A stretch of 64,000 bases of DNA from Streptomyces sp. NBC_00425 (GTDB taxonomy: Bacteria > Actinomycetota > Actinomycetes > Streptomycetales > Streptomycetaceae): positions 8,742,001 to 8,806,000 of the forward strand of contig NZ_CP107928.1 in assembly GCF_036030735.1 (NCBI RefSeq), written 5' to 3'. The stretch's first letter is position 1; the number at the start of each line of letters is the position of its first letter. Made by a program: the position numbers and the translations under genes. This document shows positions 52,265-62,645 of this stretch, one piece after another. Below the pieces are notes generated by a model. The model saw nothing but the letters and a program-made list of their open reading frames with translations. It was not told the DNA's origin and ran no database searches.

Positions 52265-53449
52265 ATGAACCTGCGACGGAACATCTCGCGTCGAAGGATG
52301 ATTGAAGGAGCATCGGCCGCGGCACTCGTCACGGCTGCTGCGGCCACCATGCCTGCTGCCATGGCCAGTCCGGAGACGGCATCGTCCGGCCCGGGACTGC
52401 CGAAAGGCAACTGGCGTATCGACACCCACGCGCACTACTCGCCCGACGTGTACAACGACTACCTCAAGCGCTATGGCCTCCTCGGCGCCATTACCGGGGC
52501 CTACGGTCCCTGGTCGGTCGAGCGGCACGTGGCCTTCATGGACCAGTACCGGATCCAGGCCAGCGTCCTGTCGTTCGGCGACCTTCAGATCACCGTCGGC
52601 CCGGTGGACGACCGGCGCGCCACCGCCCGCGCGGTCAACGACTACGCCCGCGACCTCGTGCAGACCCGTGGTGACCGATTCGGGATCTTCGCGGTCACCC
52701 CGATGCCCGACATCGAGGGCTCGGTGGCCGAGGTGGACCGCGCGCTCGGCGAACTGGATCTCGACGGCATCTGCCTGCTCACCAACTACAAGGGCACCTA
52801 CCTGGGGGACCCTTCGTTCGCGCCTCTGTACGAGATCCTCAACGACCGCGGTGCCTACGTGTACGTCCACCCGACGGGGCCGGAGAACAACCCGGCTCCC
52901 AAGTTGTGCTTCGGCCCCGACATCCCGGCCGGGAACAACGTCTTCGAGTACAACTTCGACGCGACCCGCGCGATGACGAGCCTGATCTACAACGGTGTCC
53001 TGCGGGACTACCCGAACATCCGCTGGCACTTCACCCACAGCGGCGGGGCACTGCCGTTCCTGGCCTTCCGGCTCGCGACCCGGCACTCGGCCTTCCCACC
53101 GTTCAACGAGGTGCTGCCCGAAGGCCCCCTCACGTACATGAAGCGGATGTACTTCGACAACGCACAGGCATTCACCGCCGCGCAGTTGCAGCCGCTGTCG
53201 TCGCTGGTACCCGACAGCCACATCATGTTCGGCAGCGACTGGCCGGCGACCCGCCATCTCTACGCGGCCGACAACGTCGAGACGATGCCCTTCCTCAAGG
53301 GCAGCCTGCCGAATCTCAAGGCAGGCGACCCCGAACCGAACGTCGACGAGATCTACAGCCGGCGCCGGCGGATCGCTCTCGAGCGGGACAACGCCCTCGA
53401 GCAGTTCCCGAAGCTGAAGGCGCGTATACGCCGCTCCGGCTCTCGCTGA
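52265..53449 (+). CDS. Tat-leader amidohydrolase (ACMSD/decarboxylase type)
   Basis: This 394-aa protein has a twin-arginine signal ISRRRMIEGASAAALVTAAAATMPAAMAS (about residues 6-35). A metal-dependent amidohydrolase-2 barrel follows: IDTHAHYSP (HxH metal pair), YVHPTGPENNP, WHFTHSGGALPFLAFRL, and FGSDWPATRHL. The fold includes 2-amino-3-carboxymuconate semialdehyde and hydroxybenzoate decarboxylases and lactone hydrolases. It is one of four such proteins in the window and the second with a Tat signal; here the signal resembles its own rather than the PaoA type. A hairpin follows. Confidence 0.85.
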   Translation: MNLRRNISRRRMIEGASAAALVTAAAATMPAAMASPETASSGPGLPKGNWRIDTHAHYSPDVYNDYLKRYGLLGAITGAYGPWSVERHVAFMDQYRIQASVLSFGDLQITVGPVDDRRATARAVNDYARDLVQTRGDRFGIFAVTPMPDIEGSVAEVDRALGELDLDGICLLTNYKGTYLGDPSFAPLYEILNDRGAYVYVHPTGPENNPAPKLCFGPDIPAGNNVFEYNFDATRAMTSLIYNGVLRDYPNIRWHFTHSGGALPFLAFRLATRHSAFPPFNEVLPEGPLTYMKRMYFDNAQAFTAAQLQPLSSLVPDSHIMFGSDWPATRHLYAADNVETMPFLKGSLPNLKAGDPEPNVDEIYSRRRRIALERDNALEQFPKLKARIRRSGSR

Positions 53450-53479
53450 CCCGCGACCGTACGCAGGCCCGGCCTACCG

Positions 53480-53505
53480 CCCGCTCCCCAGGCAAGGGGC
53501 GCGGG
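53480..53505 (+). terminator. Hairpin after the amidohydrolase
   Basis: CCCGCTCCCC (53480-53489) pairs with GGGGCGCGGG (53496-53505), with one mismatch and a 6-nt loop, 31 bases past the stop and before the two-component genes. Confidence 0.5.
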
Positions 53506-53621
53506 ACAGACACCGTACGCTGGCTGCGTTCGAGGCCCTCTGCCTCCATGCCGCCGGTGTCCCGCGGCCATGACTGCCGTCCCCCTCCCTCTTCCTGTCT
53601 CGGCGATGGAAAGCGAGCACG

Positions 53622-54326
53622 ATGAGTACGCAGCGCGTTCTGGTCGTCGATGACGAGCCCAAGATCCGCATGACCGTGCGCGGCTACCTGGAGGCGGACG
53701 GTTTCCACGTCGCCGAAGCCGCGGACGGACCGTCCGCCCTGAAGGCGCTCACCCATGACCGACCGGACCTCGTGGTACTCGACGTGATGCTTCCGGGCCT
53801 GGACGGTTTCGAGGTCCTGCGCCGCATCCGGGAGGCGAGCCAGATCCCGGTGATCATGCTCACCGCCCGCGACGAGGAGGTCGACCGGCTGATCGGCTTC
53901 ACCACCGGCAGCGACGACTACGTCACCAAGCCGTTCAGCCCTCGCGAACTGGCACTACGGGTGCGGGCCATCCTGCGGCGCACCGACAGCCGGTCCGAGG
54001 CGGATCACGAGGACGGCGTGCTGCGCTTCGACGGACTGACTGTCGATCGCGTGACGCGGACCGTGCAGGTAGATGCCGACCGGACGGTGGAGCTGTCCGC
54101 TCTCGACTTCGATCTGTTGTTCGCGATGGCCCGTGTCCCCGGGCGGGTCTTCACTCGGCGCGGCCTGTTGGCCCAGGTGTGGGGCGAGGACTTCTTCGGC
54201 GACGAGCGCGTCGTGGACGTGCACATCCGTACTCTGCGGCGTGCGCTGGGCGACGAGGCGAGCGCACCTCGGTTCGTAGGCACCGTCCGCACCATCGGCT
54301 ACCGGTTCGTCGGGCGCCCCGCCTAG
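53622..54326 (+). CDS. OmpR/PhoB-type response regulator
   Basis: This 234-aa regulator has a receiver with Asp in LVVLDVMLPGLDGFEVL (about Asp54), Thr in VIMLTARDEEVD and Lys in VTKPFSPREL. The C-terminal winged helix has LSALDFDLLFAMARVPGRVFTRRGLLAQVWG and ERVVDVHIRTLRRAL. It is the partner of the kinase 26 bases downstream. Confidence 0.93.
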   Translation: MSTQRVLVVDDEPKIRMTVRGYLEADGFHVAEAADGPSALKALTHDRPDLVVLDVMLPGLDGFEVLRRIREASQIPVIMLTARDEEVDRLIGFTTGSDDYVTKPFSPRELALRVRAILRRTDSRSEADHEDGVLRFDGLTVDRVTRTVQVDADRTVELSALDFDLLFAMARVPGRVFTRRGLLAQVWGEDFFGDERVVDVHIRTLRRALGDEASAPRFVGTVRTIGYRFVGRPA

Positions 54327-54352
54327 CCGGCGGCCAGGAAGGACACCTATCG

Positions 54353-55483
54353 ATGCCGTTCTCCGGCTTCCCGGCCTACCGCCGATCTCGTGCGCGGCTG
54401 CGCCGAATCCAGCAGCGGATGTCGCTGCGTGACCGGCTGGTGCTCTCACACCTCATGGTCCTCCTCCTGGCGCTGGCGGCCATGGCGGCGATCAGCGCGC
54501 TGATCGAGGTGTGGCTCGGCTTTGACGACATCGAAGGCGACGTGGTCCTGCAGATCGGCCTCTTGTTCGGAGGGGCCGCGGCTTTCCCGGCGTCCCTCGC
54601 CCTGAGCCGGTTTCTGCTGCGTCCCCTCGACAGGGTGCGCGCCGCCACGCGTCGGCTCGCCGAGGGACACTACGACGACGTCCTCGAACTCCCCAGCGAG
54701 CCGGGCCTGGCCGCGCTGGTCCAAGACGTCAACACGCTGGCGGCAGCCCTCGATGACACCCAACGCCGCCGCGCCCGGCTCATCTCCGAGGTCGCCCACG
54801 AGATGCGCACCCCCATCACCATCCTCCGCGGCCAGATCGAGGGTGTGGCCGACGGCATCTTCGTCCCCGATGAGGCGATGTTCGCCTCCCTCGCCGACGA
54901 CCTTCACCGGCTGGAGCGCTTGGCGGGCGACCTGTCCAGCCTGTCCCGGTCGGAGGAGGCGGCCTTCGATCTTCACCACGAGCCCACCGACGTGGCCACG
55001 TTGGCCCGGGCCACGGCCGAGCGGCTGCGCCCCCAGTACGACGACCAGACGGTAGTCCTGACCGTGGACGCAGGCACACCCGTCGGCACGTTCTGCGACC
55101 CGGACCGGATCACTCAGATCCTGGTGAACCTGCTGGGCAACGCACTGGCCGCATGCGATCCGCACGGGCATGTGGTGCTGTCCGTGCACACCGAACCTGC
55201 TCCCGTACGCCACGTCACCGTCCGCGTCACGGACGACGGCATCGGCATCGCCGCACACAACCTCGAACGCGTCTTCCGCCGCTTCGAACGCCTCGAGCGT
55301 CTCGGTCGACCTGCTGCTGCCGGTGGCAGTGGCATCGGCCTGACCATCGCCCGGGGCATCGCCCGAGCCCACGGCGGAGACATCACCGCGGAATCCGCTG
55401 GACCGGGCAAGGGCGCAACGTTCACCCTTCGCCTACCGCAGGAACACGTCCCCGGGGCCGGCATGCCTCCGGTCTCCCGCTGA
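54353..55483 (+). CDS. HAMP-containing sensor histidine kinase
   Basis: This 376-aa kinase has two membrane helices (about residues 30-52 and 63-85) with almost no extracellular loop. They are followed by a HAMP linker (RFLLRPLDRVRAATRRLAEG), HisKA with EVAHEMRTPITILRGQ, and HATPase_c (ILVNLLGNALAACDPHG; VTDDGIGIAAHNLERVF; GSGIGLTIARGIARAHGG). The missing sensor domain suggests it senses within the membrane. AGGAAGGA lies upstream. Target genes are not evident; the flanking amidohydrolases are candidates only by position. Confidence 0.9.
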   Translation: MPFSGFPAYRRSRARLRRIQQRMSLRDRLVLSHLMVLLLALAAMAAISALIEVWLGFDDIEGDVVLQIGLLFGGAAAFPASLALSRFLLRPLDRVRAATRRLAEGHYDDVLELPSEPGLAALVQDVNTLAAALDDTQRRRARLISEVAHEMRTPITILRGQIEGVADGIFVPDEAMFASLADDLHRLERLAGDLSSLSRSEEAAFDLHHEPTDVATLARATAERLRPQYDDQTVVLTVDAGTPVGTFCDPDRITQILVNLLGNALAACDPHGHVVLSVHTEPAPVRHVTVRVTDDGIGIAAHNLERVFRRFERLERLGRPAAAGGSGIGLTIARGIARAHGGDITAESAGPGKGATFTLRLPQEHVPGAGMPPVSR

Positions 55484-55703
55484 CTCCAACGACCCAGCCC
55501 GGAACGGCGGTGATGAGCAGGTCGCGGTCGCGAAGACGCCGAGCCGTGCGCCCGGTGAGCGTCGCCGGCTCCGGAGACAGTGCGGCTGCCGCGGCGCGCG
55601 ACACGGCCGGCGTCCCGCAGGAACCCCGGCCGGCGACGCCCGGATCGCATCGGCGAGCACGGCTGTACTGCCGGCCCCGGATGGTTTCGACAGGCCCCGA
55701 GGA

Positions 55704-56648
55704 TCAGGCCAGTCCCAGAAGTGCTTCGGCGTTGCCGGCCAGGATGCCCTGGGTGTCCGCTGCGTCGAGCCCGGCCCGTTCGATGTAGGCGACGGTGTCG
55801 AGGTAGTGCTCGCCGCCCTGGTACGGGAAGTCGCTGCCGAGGACGAGCCGGTCCGCGCCGACCGCCTGGACCGCGGCCTGCAGTGCCGCCTGGGAACTGT
55901 GGGCGACGGTGTCGTACCACATCCGGCGCGCCGCCTGGCTCGGCGGAAGGGGGGCGTCAGGTGCCTCGAAGTGGGCGAGGTTGTCCCACCGCTCCAGCAG
56001 CATGGGCAACGCGCCGCCGAAGTGGGAGTTGAGGATGCGTACACGGGGGTAGCGCGTCACGAACCCACGGGTGATGAGCTGGGCCGCTACGACGGTGTCC
56101 TCCACGGGCGCGCCGACCATCCAGGTGAGGTGGTGGTCGGTGATCTGCGGGGAGGCGACGCCGTCGCCGGCGGGGTGGAGGTACATCACGGTGCCGCGGC
56201 GGTCGAGTTCCTGCCATACCGGTGCGAAGGCAGGGTCGGTCAGCGCCCGGCCCGCGGCAGAGGTGGTCAGGGCCACGCCCACCACCCCCGGCGCCTCGAG
56301 GACGCGGTCGAGTTCGGTCAGAGCCGCGTCGACGTGCGGCAGAGGAAGCACGACGAAGGCCAGGAAGCGGTCGGGGTGGCGGTCCACCAGGGCGACGTAC
56401 CGGTCGTTGATCATGTGTGCGGCTGCGGCGGCCTGCTCCGGATCCGGCAGAGCGCCCGTCATGGGTGAGGCCGAGATCACCTGTCGGTCCACACCGGCCC
56501 GTTCCATCAGGGAGAAGCGGGCCTCGAGCTCCTTGTCGGTGTCGTCGGCCCCGAGCCCGCGCTGGCCGCCGGTGGTCGTGACGCCCGAGTCGGCCAGGAA
56601 GTCCAGGTAGTCGCTGGGGTAGACGTGAGCGTGCGTGTCGATCCGCAT
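55704..56648 (-). CDS. Amidohydrolase-2 family protein (decarboxylase-like)
   Basis: This 314-aa cytosolic metal-dependent barrel has RIDTHAHVYP (HxH), VMYLHPAGDG, ILNSHFGGALPMLLERW, and VLGSDFPYQGGE (metal Asp). These match the ACMSD/hydroxybenzoate decarboxylase group. There is no signal peptide. GAGGAACT lies before the ATG at 56648. It lies downstream of the aldo/keto reductase and a further amidohydrolase on the same strand, probably one operon (58863 to 55704). The polypurine tract precedes it. Confidence 0.87.
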   Translation of the reverse strand: MRIDTHAHVYPSDYLDFLADSGVTTTGGQRGLGADDTDKELEARFSLMERAGVDRQVISASPMTGALPDPEQAAAAAHMINDRYVALVDRHPDRFLAFVVLPLPHVDAALTELDRVLEAPGVVGVALTTSAAGRALTDPAFAPVWQELDRRGTVMYLHPAGDGVASPQITDHHLTWMVGAPVEDTVVAAQLITRGFVTRYPRVRILNSHFGGALPMLLERWDNLAHFEAPDAPLPPSQAARRMWYDTVAHSSQAALQAAVQAVGADRLVLGSDFPYQGGEHYLDTVAYIERAGLDAADTQGILAGNAEALLGLA

Positions 56649-56672
56649 GACGGAGTTCCTCAATCGTCGAGC

Positions 56673-56728
56673 GAAGGGGGAAGGGGGAAAGGGGAAGGAG
56701 GGGAGTGGGAGGTGGGAGGTGGGAGCGG
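56673..56728 (+). repeat. G-rich polypurine tract
   Basis: About 55 bases are almost purely A/G on the + strand, with at least six runs of three to five G separated by one to three bases. It can in principle form a G-quadruplex in the + strand. It lies 25-80 bases upstream of the amidohydrolase start, so it is transcribed as a C-rich leader. Confidence 0.75.
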
Positions 56729-56775
56729 ATTCCAGCGGTGCAGGAAAGACCGCTGGGCGAAATGGATACGCCGAG

Positions 56776-57903
<1,128 letters not shown>

Positions 57904-58863
57904 TCACCGCGCTGTCCGCGGAAACAGGCGCTGGGCGTTCGCCGTCGTGAGCGATCGCCATGTCGTGTCCCGCGCCGGTGGTTCGGCCGCGTCGATCGCC
58001 GCGATGTGGGCGTCGGCCAGCGGCGCGGGCGTCCAGCAGTAGTCGCTGCCGAAGAGCACGCGGTCAGGGTCGACGAGCTTCAGCAGTGCGGGGACCTGGC
58101 GAGGGAAGGCTGTGCTCGCCATGTCGTAGTACAGACCGCGGAGTTGCTGCACCGCGTCGGGGCCGGGCGGTTGCCGCGCATGCAGGAACAGGCTCATGAA
58201 CTCGTTGATGCGGTCGGCCAGGACGGGAATCGCGCCGCCGCAGTGCGGGACGATCACCCGCATGTTCGGATGACGCGTCAGGACGCCCTCCATCACCAGG
58301 TCCGTGACGGTCCGGGCCGTGTCGAAGATGTACTCGACCATCGGACGCGGTCTGCCGAGCGCCGACTGCTCCCAGCAGACGGGCGAGGTGGGGTGCAGGA
58401 AGACCACCGCCCGCCGCCGGTCGAGCTCCGCGAAGACCGGGTCGAGGCGCTGGTCGCCCAGGTACACCCCGTGGGTGTGGGTCAGCAACGCCACGCCGTC
58501 GGCGCCGAGTTCGTCGAAGGAGAAGGCGATCTCCTCGACCGCGCCGTCGACGTCCGGCAGCGGAAGTGACACGAAGTTGCCGAAACGGCCCGGGTGGTCC
58601 CGGGTCAGTTCGGCGGTGTACTCGTTGACGCGCCGGGCTAGGAGGCGGGCCGCCTTGTCGTCGCCGAAGTGCACACCGGGGGAGGACATGGAGAGCATCG
58701 CGGTCTCGATGCCGTTGCGGTCCATCAGATCGAGATGGGCTTGCAGGGACCAGGACGGCCAGCCGCCCATGCCGTCGGGGTGGGCGTGGCCTGCGGCCGT
58801 CGCGTGCTGGACGTAGAAGTCGGGAAGCATGTGGGCGTGGACATCGATGAGGCTGGAGGACAT
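57904..58863 (-). CDS. Amidohydrolase-2 family protein (decarboxylase-like)
   Basis: This 319-aa metal-dependent barrel has LIDVHAHMLPDF (HxH), VVFLHPTSPVCWEQ, VIVPHCGGAIPVLADRI, and VLFGSDYCWTPA. It is close in layout to the proteins at 55704 and 52265 but has no signal peptide. Decarboxylation or C-C hydrolysis of an aromatic or unsaturated acid is expected. It is 57 bases downstream of the antiporter gene on the same strand. Confidence 0.87.
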   Translation of the reverse strand: MSSSLIDVHAHMLPDFYVQHATAAGHAHPDGMGGWPSWSLQAHLDLMDRNGIETAMLSMSSPGVHFGDDKAARLLARRVNEYTAELTRDHPGRFGNFVSLPLPDVDGAVEEIAFSFDELGADGVALLTHTHGVYLGDQRLDPVFAELDRRRAVVFLHPTSPVCWEQSALGRPRPMVEYIFDTARTVTDLVMEGVLTRHPNMRVIVPHCGGAIPVLADRINEFMSLFLHARQPPGPDAVQQLRGLYYDMASTAFPRQVPALLKLVDPDRVLFGSDYCWTPAPLADAHIAAIDAAEPPARDTTWRSLTTANAQRLFPRTAR

Positions 58864-58920
58864 GGCAGCGGGATTCCTTCTCGTGGGGCTCGCGTCGTCA
58901 GGGCACGCACCGCAAGCGGC

Positions 58921-60507
58921 CTACTCCACCTGCTCGCCTCCGGCCAACCGGACCTCTTCGTTGTCCAGGGCCGCCTGGAGACGGCGGAGCACGGTGTCGT
59001 CGATCTGCGACTCGTCGCGCAGGCGGACGACGGTCGCACGCTTCGTGGCGATGAGGGCGAGGCGGAGCTCGGTGTAGTGGTGGTTGTGGAGCAGGGCCGG
59101 ATCGTCGTCGGTGCCTGCGCCCCTTGCCCGTACGGTCGCCAGGTTGGCCTCGTACTCCTGGCGCAGCCACTCCACGACTTTCGGAGTGGTCCCCTGTTCG
59201 GCGGCGAGCCGGGGCAGCGCCTTGATGGCTTCCTCGGTCGCCGCCGTCTCGGCGAGGACCTGCTCCTCGTCGACGGACGTGTCGCGCGGCAGCCGGGCCC
59301 AGCGCACCACGCCCGGCAGCAGCAGTCCCTGCACCACGAGGGTCACCACGATGACGCCGGAGGTGACGAAGACGATGAACGCCCGTCCGGGGAACGGCTC
59401 GCCCGAGTCGAGGTTCTCCGGCACGGAGAGCGCCACGGCCAGCGACACAGCGCCCCGGAAGCCCGCCAAGCCGCTGACCACTCGTGCCCGGTCGCTCATT
59501 CTCCGCAGCCGCTGCTCGGGACGCCGGTCGATCGCGCGGATCAGGTAGGCGGAGGAGAACAGGAACGCGAACCGGACCGCGACCAGGACCACGCTGACTG
59601 CCCCGATCGCGATGAGGGCGTCCCTGAGGTCGGATCGGCTCAAGTGGCGCAGCGCGTACTGCAGTTCCACTCCGACCAGGACGAACAGGGCGCCGTTGAT
59701 GATGAACGTGGCCAGCGGCCAGAAGGCCAGTGCCTGACGGCGGTGATCGGCGCGGATGAGGCTCGGAGCGACCTGGGCCATGATCAGACCGCTCACGACG
59801 ACCGCGAGGACACCAGAGGCGTGAATCTGTTCGGCCAGCAGATATGCCGTGAACGGCGCCAGGATCATGACGAGATTGCCGAGCAGGGGATCGTCCAGCC
59901 GGCGCCGCAGGTTCATGTTGACCCAGGCGACCGCCACTCCGACCGCGGCCCCTCCGCCGTAGGCCAGCAGGAACAGCGCTCCGACGTGCGGCAGTGTCAG
60001 GTGTTCCTCGCCTACGGTGATACCGACCGCCAGGCCGTAGACGACCAGTGCGGTGCCGTCGTTGACGAGGCTTTCCGCACGCAGCACAGTGATCTGACGG
60101 CGCGGCAGGGAGCCCGCCAGGGCGCTCACTGCGGTGGCGTCGGTGGGAGCGACGGCCGCGCCCAGGGCCCACGCCGGTCCCCACGGCAGCCCGAGCGCAT
60201 GCCCGGCGACCGCCACAGCACCTGCGGTGAGGATCACCAGGACCGTGCTCAGCAGGACGATGCCGCGCAGGTTCGTACGGATCTCCCGCATCGAGGTGGT
60301 GAGGCTCTCCCAGTAGAGCAGTACGGGAAGGAAGAGCAACAACACTACTTCGGGAGGGAGTTGGGTCTGGCGGACGGCCGGGACGAGGCCGATGAGCGCG
60401 CCCACGACGAGCAGCACGACGGGCGGCGCGACGTGGAAGCGCTGCCCCAGAACGTTGCCCACCAGCACGGCCGCACCCAGGACGACAACGAGTTCGAGAC
60501 CGAGCAT
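58921..60507 (-). CDS. Na+/H+ antiporter, NhaP/CPA1 type
   Basis: This 528-aa membrane protein has about 12 hydrophobic segments in the first 410 residues. The ion-site motif is AAVAPTDATAVSALAGSLP with LRAESLVNDGTALVVYG, both typical of CPA1 exchangers. About 115 residues of charged cytosolic tail follow (DTSVDEEQVLAETAATEEAIKAL). It should expel Na+ or K+ for protons and stabilise cytosolic pH. It is the first gene of the minus-strand group that includes the two amidohydrolases, which could fit tolerance of organic acids. Confidence 0.92.
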   Translation of the reverse strand: MLGLELVVVLGAAVLVGNVLGQRFHVAPPVVLLVVGALIGLVPAVRQTQLPPEVVLLLFLPVLLYWESLTTSMREIRTNLRGIVLLSTVLVILTAGAVAVAGHALGLPWGPAWALGAAVAPTDATAVSALAGSLPRRQITVLRAESLVNDGTALVVYGLAVGITVGEEHLTLPHVGALFLLAYGGGAAVGVAVAWVNMNLRRRLDDPLLGNLVMILAPFTAYLLAEQIHASGVLAVVVSGLIMAQVAPSLIRADHRRQALAFWPLATFIINGALFVLVGVELQYALRHLSRSDLRDALIAIGAVSVVLVAVRFAFLFSSAYLIRAIDRRPEQRLRRMSDRARVVSGLAGFRGAVSLAVALSVPENLDSGEPFPGRAFIVFVTSGVIVVTLVVQGLLLPGVVRWARLPRDTSVDEEQVLAETAATEEAIKALPRLAAEQGTTPKVVEWLRQEYEANLATVRARGAGTDDDPALLHNHHYTELRLALIATKRATVVRLRDESQIDDTVLRRLQAALDNEEVRLAGGEQVE

Positions 60508-60580
60508 GGTGCTTACTCCTGTGGGGGACTGGCTGTCGGCGTTGGCCCAACGGCGGCGGCTTCCACCGGGATCGCCTCGG

Positions 60581-60952
60581 TCATCGGGGCACCAGTCGCA
60601 GTGTCGTGGAGCGCGCCGCGACCAAGGGGTTGACGTACGCGCCGCCGAAGCGGCCGTACTTGGTGCGGTACGCGGTGTCGACGCGGTCGTCGACCTCGGA
60701 GTCCGCCACCTGAACGAACGTGACGTCCTTGTCGACGCCTCCGGAGCGGATGTGCCCCTCGTGGCCGGAGCGGGCCGTGCGCCACCAGCCGCCGTCCGTA
60801 CCGCGGAAGGAGCGGACGTACAGATCGTCGCCGTCGCGGACGACCCAGACCGGCACCGGACCCCGCAGAGTGCCGTCGTCGCGGCGCGGCGCCATCTCCA
60901 ACTCGTCGGCCGCGGCGATGCGGTCGAGCTCGTCGTTCGTCCATTTCGTCAT
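60581..60952 (-). CDS. DUF2255 family protein
   Basis: This 123-aa beta-rich small protein has TKWTNDELDRIAAADELEMAPRRDDGTLRGPVPVWVVRDGDDLYVRSFRGTDGGWWRTA, the DUF2255 signature, related in fold to flavin/nitroreductase-like small proteins. The role is unknown. It lies between the SnoaL-like gene and the antiporter on the same strand, 73 bases upstream of the latter. Confidence 0.8.
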   Translation of the reverse strand: MTKWTNDELDRIAAADELEMAPRRDDGTLRGPVPVWVVRDGDDLYVRSFRGTDGGWWRTARSGHEGHIRSGGVDKDVTFVQVADSEVDDRVDTAYRTKYGRFGGAYVNPLVAARSTTLRLVPR

Positions 60953-61051
60953 CGGTGTTCTCCGGTCGAGGAGGCGGCGGGCGGGGCGGACGAGCGGGAA
61001 CTCCTGAGGGGCGGCGCGCCGCTGTGGTGAAGGGTGCCGGAGGACTCGTGG

Positions 61052-61477
61052 TCAGCTGGGAGTGCTGGTGAGCGGGTCACCGAGGTGGGTACGGGTGATT
61101 CCGAGTGAGTCCTCGAAAACGCGATAGTCGTCGATCAGTCCGTCGGCGACGGTGAAACGCAGGATCATCTCGCTCTCGAGTACCTGTCCCGAGGGGTGGA
61201 ACCGGGAGGAGTACCAGCCCGGCGCCCAAACCCGTCCGTCGACCTCCACCATGGTGCCCAGCTCGAACGCGAGCGGCTCGACGGCGGCGAAGAACGCGGT
61301 GAGGGACTGCCGGATCTCCACCGGCCCGGTGCGGCTCCCGGCCCACGGGGTGAGCGCTGGATCGCCCGGGATCGTCCAGGTCGCCTCAGGGGTGAAGTGG
61401 GAGAGCACGCGCTCCATGTCACGCGTGCCGAAGGCATCGAAGTACGCCTCGACGGTGGCGATCGCCTCGCTGGTCAT
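61052..61477 (-). CDS. SnoaL-like / NTF2-fold protein
   Basis: This 141-aa protein has TVEAYFDAFGTRDMERVLSHFTPEATWTIPGDPALTPWAG, then FELGTMVEVDGRVWAPGWYSSRFHPSG and ILRFTVADGLIDDYRVFED. This is the SnoaL-like ligand-binding cone fold. It could be an isomerase or a binding protein. It is unrelated in detail to the one at 7089. It lies between the dehydrogenase and DUF2255 genes. Confidence 0.8.
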   Translation of the reverse strand: MTSEAIATVEAYFDAFGTRDMERVLSHFTPEATWTIPGDPALTPWAGSRTGPVEIRQSLTAFFAAVEPLAFELGTMVEVDGRVWAPGWYSSRFHPSGQVLESEMILRFTVADGLIDDYRVFEDSLGITRTHLGDPLTSTPS

Positions 61478-61593
61478 GGCTGTAGGTCCGTTCTGTCTGG
61501 CGGCCGCGACGGGCAGGCGGCCGAGCCGCCGCCCGACGGGGCCGGCGGTCCTGGGAGCCGTCGACCGGCGCTCACCACCGCCCGGGCTTCAGG

Positions 61594-62610
61594 TCACGGG
61601 CGCAGCAATGCCTTGACGGCGCGGCGCTCGTCCATGGCCTTGTAACCTTCTGCGACCTCGTCCAGGGGCAGAGTGAGGTCGAAGACCTTGCCCGGGTTGA
61701 TACGGCCGCCGACGACGCGCTCGATCAGGTCGGGAAGGTAGGCGCGCACGGGGGCGGGACCACCGCGCAGACCGACGTGGGAGAAGAAGAGTTCCTGGCC
61801 GTCGATCTGCACGTCGTGCGGCATGCCGACGAAGCCGACATTGCCGCCGGGGCGGGTGGACTGCAGGGCCTGGTGCATGGACTGCTGGGTGCCTACGCAT
61901 TCGAGGACGGACTCGGCGCCGATGCCGTCGGTCAGTTCCTTGACGCGGGCCACGCCATCCTCGCCGCGTTCGGCGACGATGTCGGTCGCGCCGAATTCCA
62001 GGGCCAGTTTCTGCCGGGACTCGTGCCGGCTCATGGCGATGATGCGCTCGGCGCCCAGTTCCTTGGCGGCGATGACCCCACACAGGCCCACCGCCCCGTC
62101 ACCGACGACCACGGCCGTCGAACCGGGTTTGACCTCGGCGGCCTTGGCGGCGTACCAGCCTGTGCCCATGACGTCGGAGAGCGCCAGCAGGCTGGGGATC
62201 AGCTCCTCGGCCGGCTGCTCCGGGGTGGCGACCAGGGTGCCGTCGGCGAGGGGGACGCGGACGTACTCGGCCTGGCAGCCGTTCGGGAAGTCCCGGTGCA
62301 GACAGGAGGTGTGATACCCGGCCCGACAGATCGGGCAGGTGTTGTCGGAGGCGATGAAGGAGCCGATGACGAACTGGCCGGGCTTCACAGCCGAGACGTC
62401 GCTGCCGATCTCTTCGACGATGCCGACGTACTCGTGGCCGATCGGCTGCGGCTCGTTGACCGGGTTGATGCCGCGGTAGCTCCACAGGTCGGAGCCGCAC
62501 ACGCAGGTGGCGACGGTGCGGATGACCGCGTCCGTGGGCGCCACGATCTTCGGCTCGGGGGCGTTCTCCACCCGGATGTCCCCAGGCGCGTGAATGATGG
62601 TTGCTCGCAT
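61594..62610 (-). CDS. Zinc-dependent alcohol dehydrogenase
   Basis: This 338-aa MDR dehydrogenase keeps the catalytic Cys (VATCVCGSDLWSYRG), GHEYVGIVEEIG, a reduced structural-zinc set (CPICRAGYHTSC) and the cofactor motif VVVGDGAVGLCGVIAAKELG. Unlike the proteins at 35422 and 37193 it has the full catalytic zinc signature. It should oxidise an alcohol or reduce an aldehyde with NAD(P). The ATG at 62610 begins the homology. It is 35 bases downstream of the cupin gene on the same strand. Confidence 0.88.
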   Translation of the reverse strand: MRATIIHAPGDIRVENAPEPKIVAPTDAVIRTVATCVCGSDLWSYRGINPVNEPQPIGHEYVGIVEEIGSDVSAVKPGQFVIGSFIASDNTCPICRAGYHTSCLHRDFPNGCQAEYVRVPLADGTLVATPEQPAEELIPSLLALSDVMGTGWYAAKAAEVKPGSTAVVVGDGAVGLCGVIAAKELGAERIIAMSRHESRQKLALEFGATDIVAERGEDGVARVKELTDGIGAESVLECVGTQQSMHQALQSTRPGGNVGFVGMPHDVQIDGQELFFSHVGLRGGPAPVRAYLPDLIERVVGGRINPGKVFDLTLPLDEVAEGYKAMDERRAVKALLRP

Positions 62611-62645
62611 GATGGCTTCCCGGTTCCTTTCGGTCTGTCGTGGCG

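Noticed and set aside
58669..60633. Long plus-strand frame (654 codons) opposite the antiporter
   Set aside because: It is an antisense shadow of the CPA1 gene, rich in Gln/Asp/Arg, with no homology.
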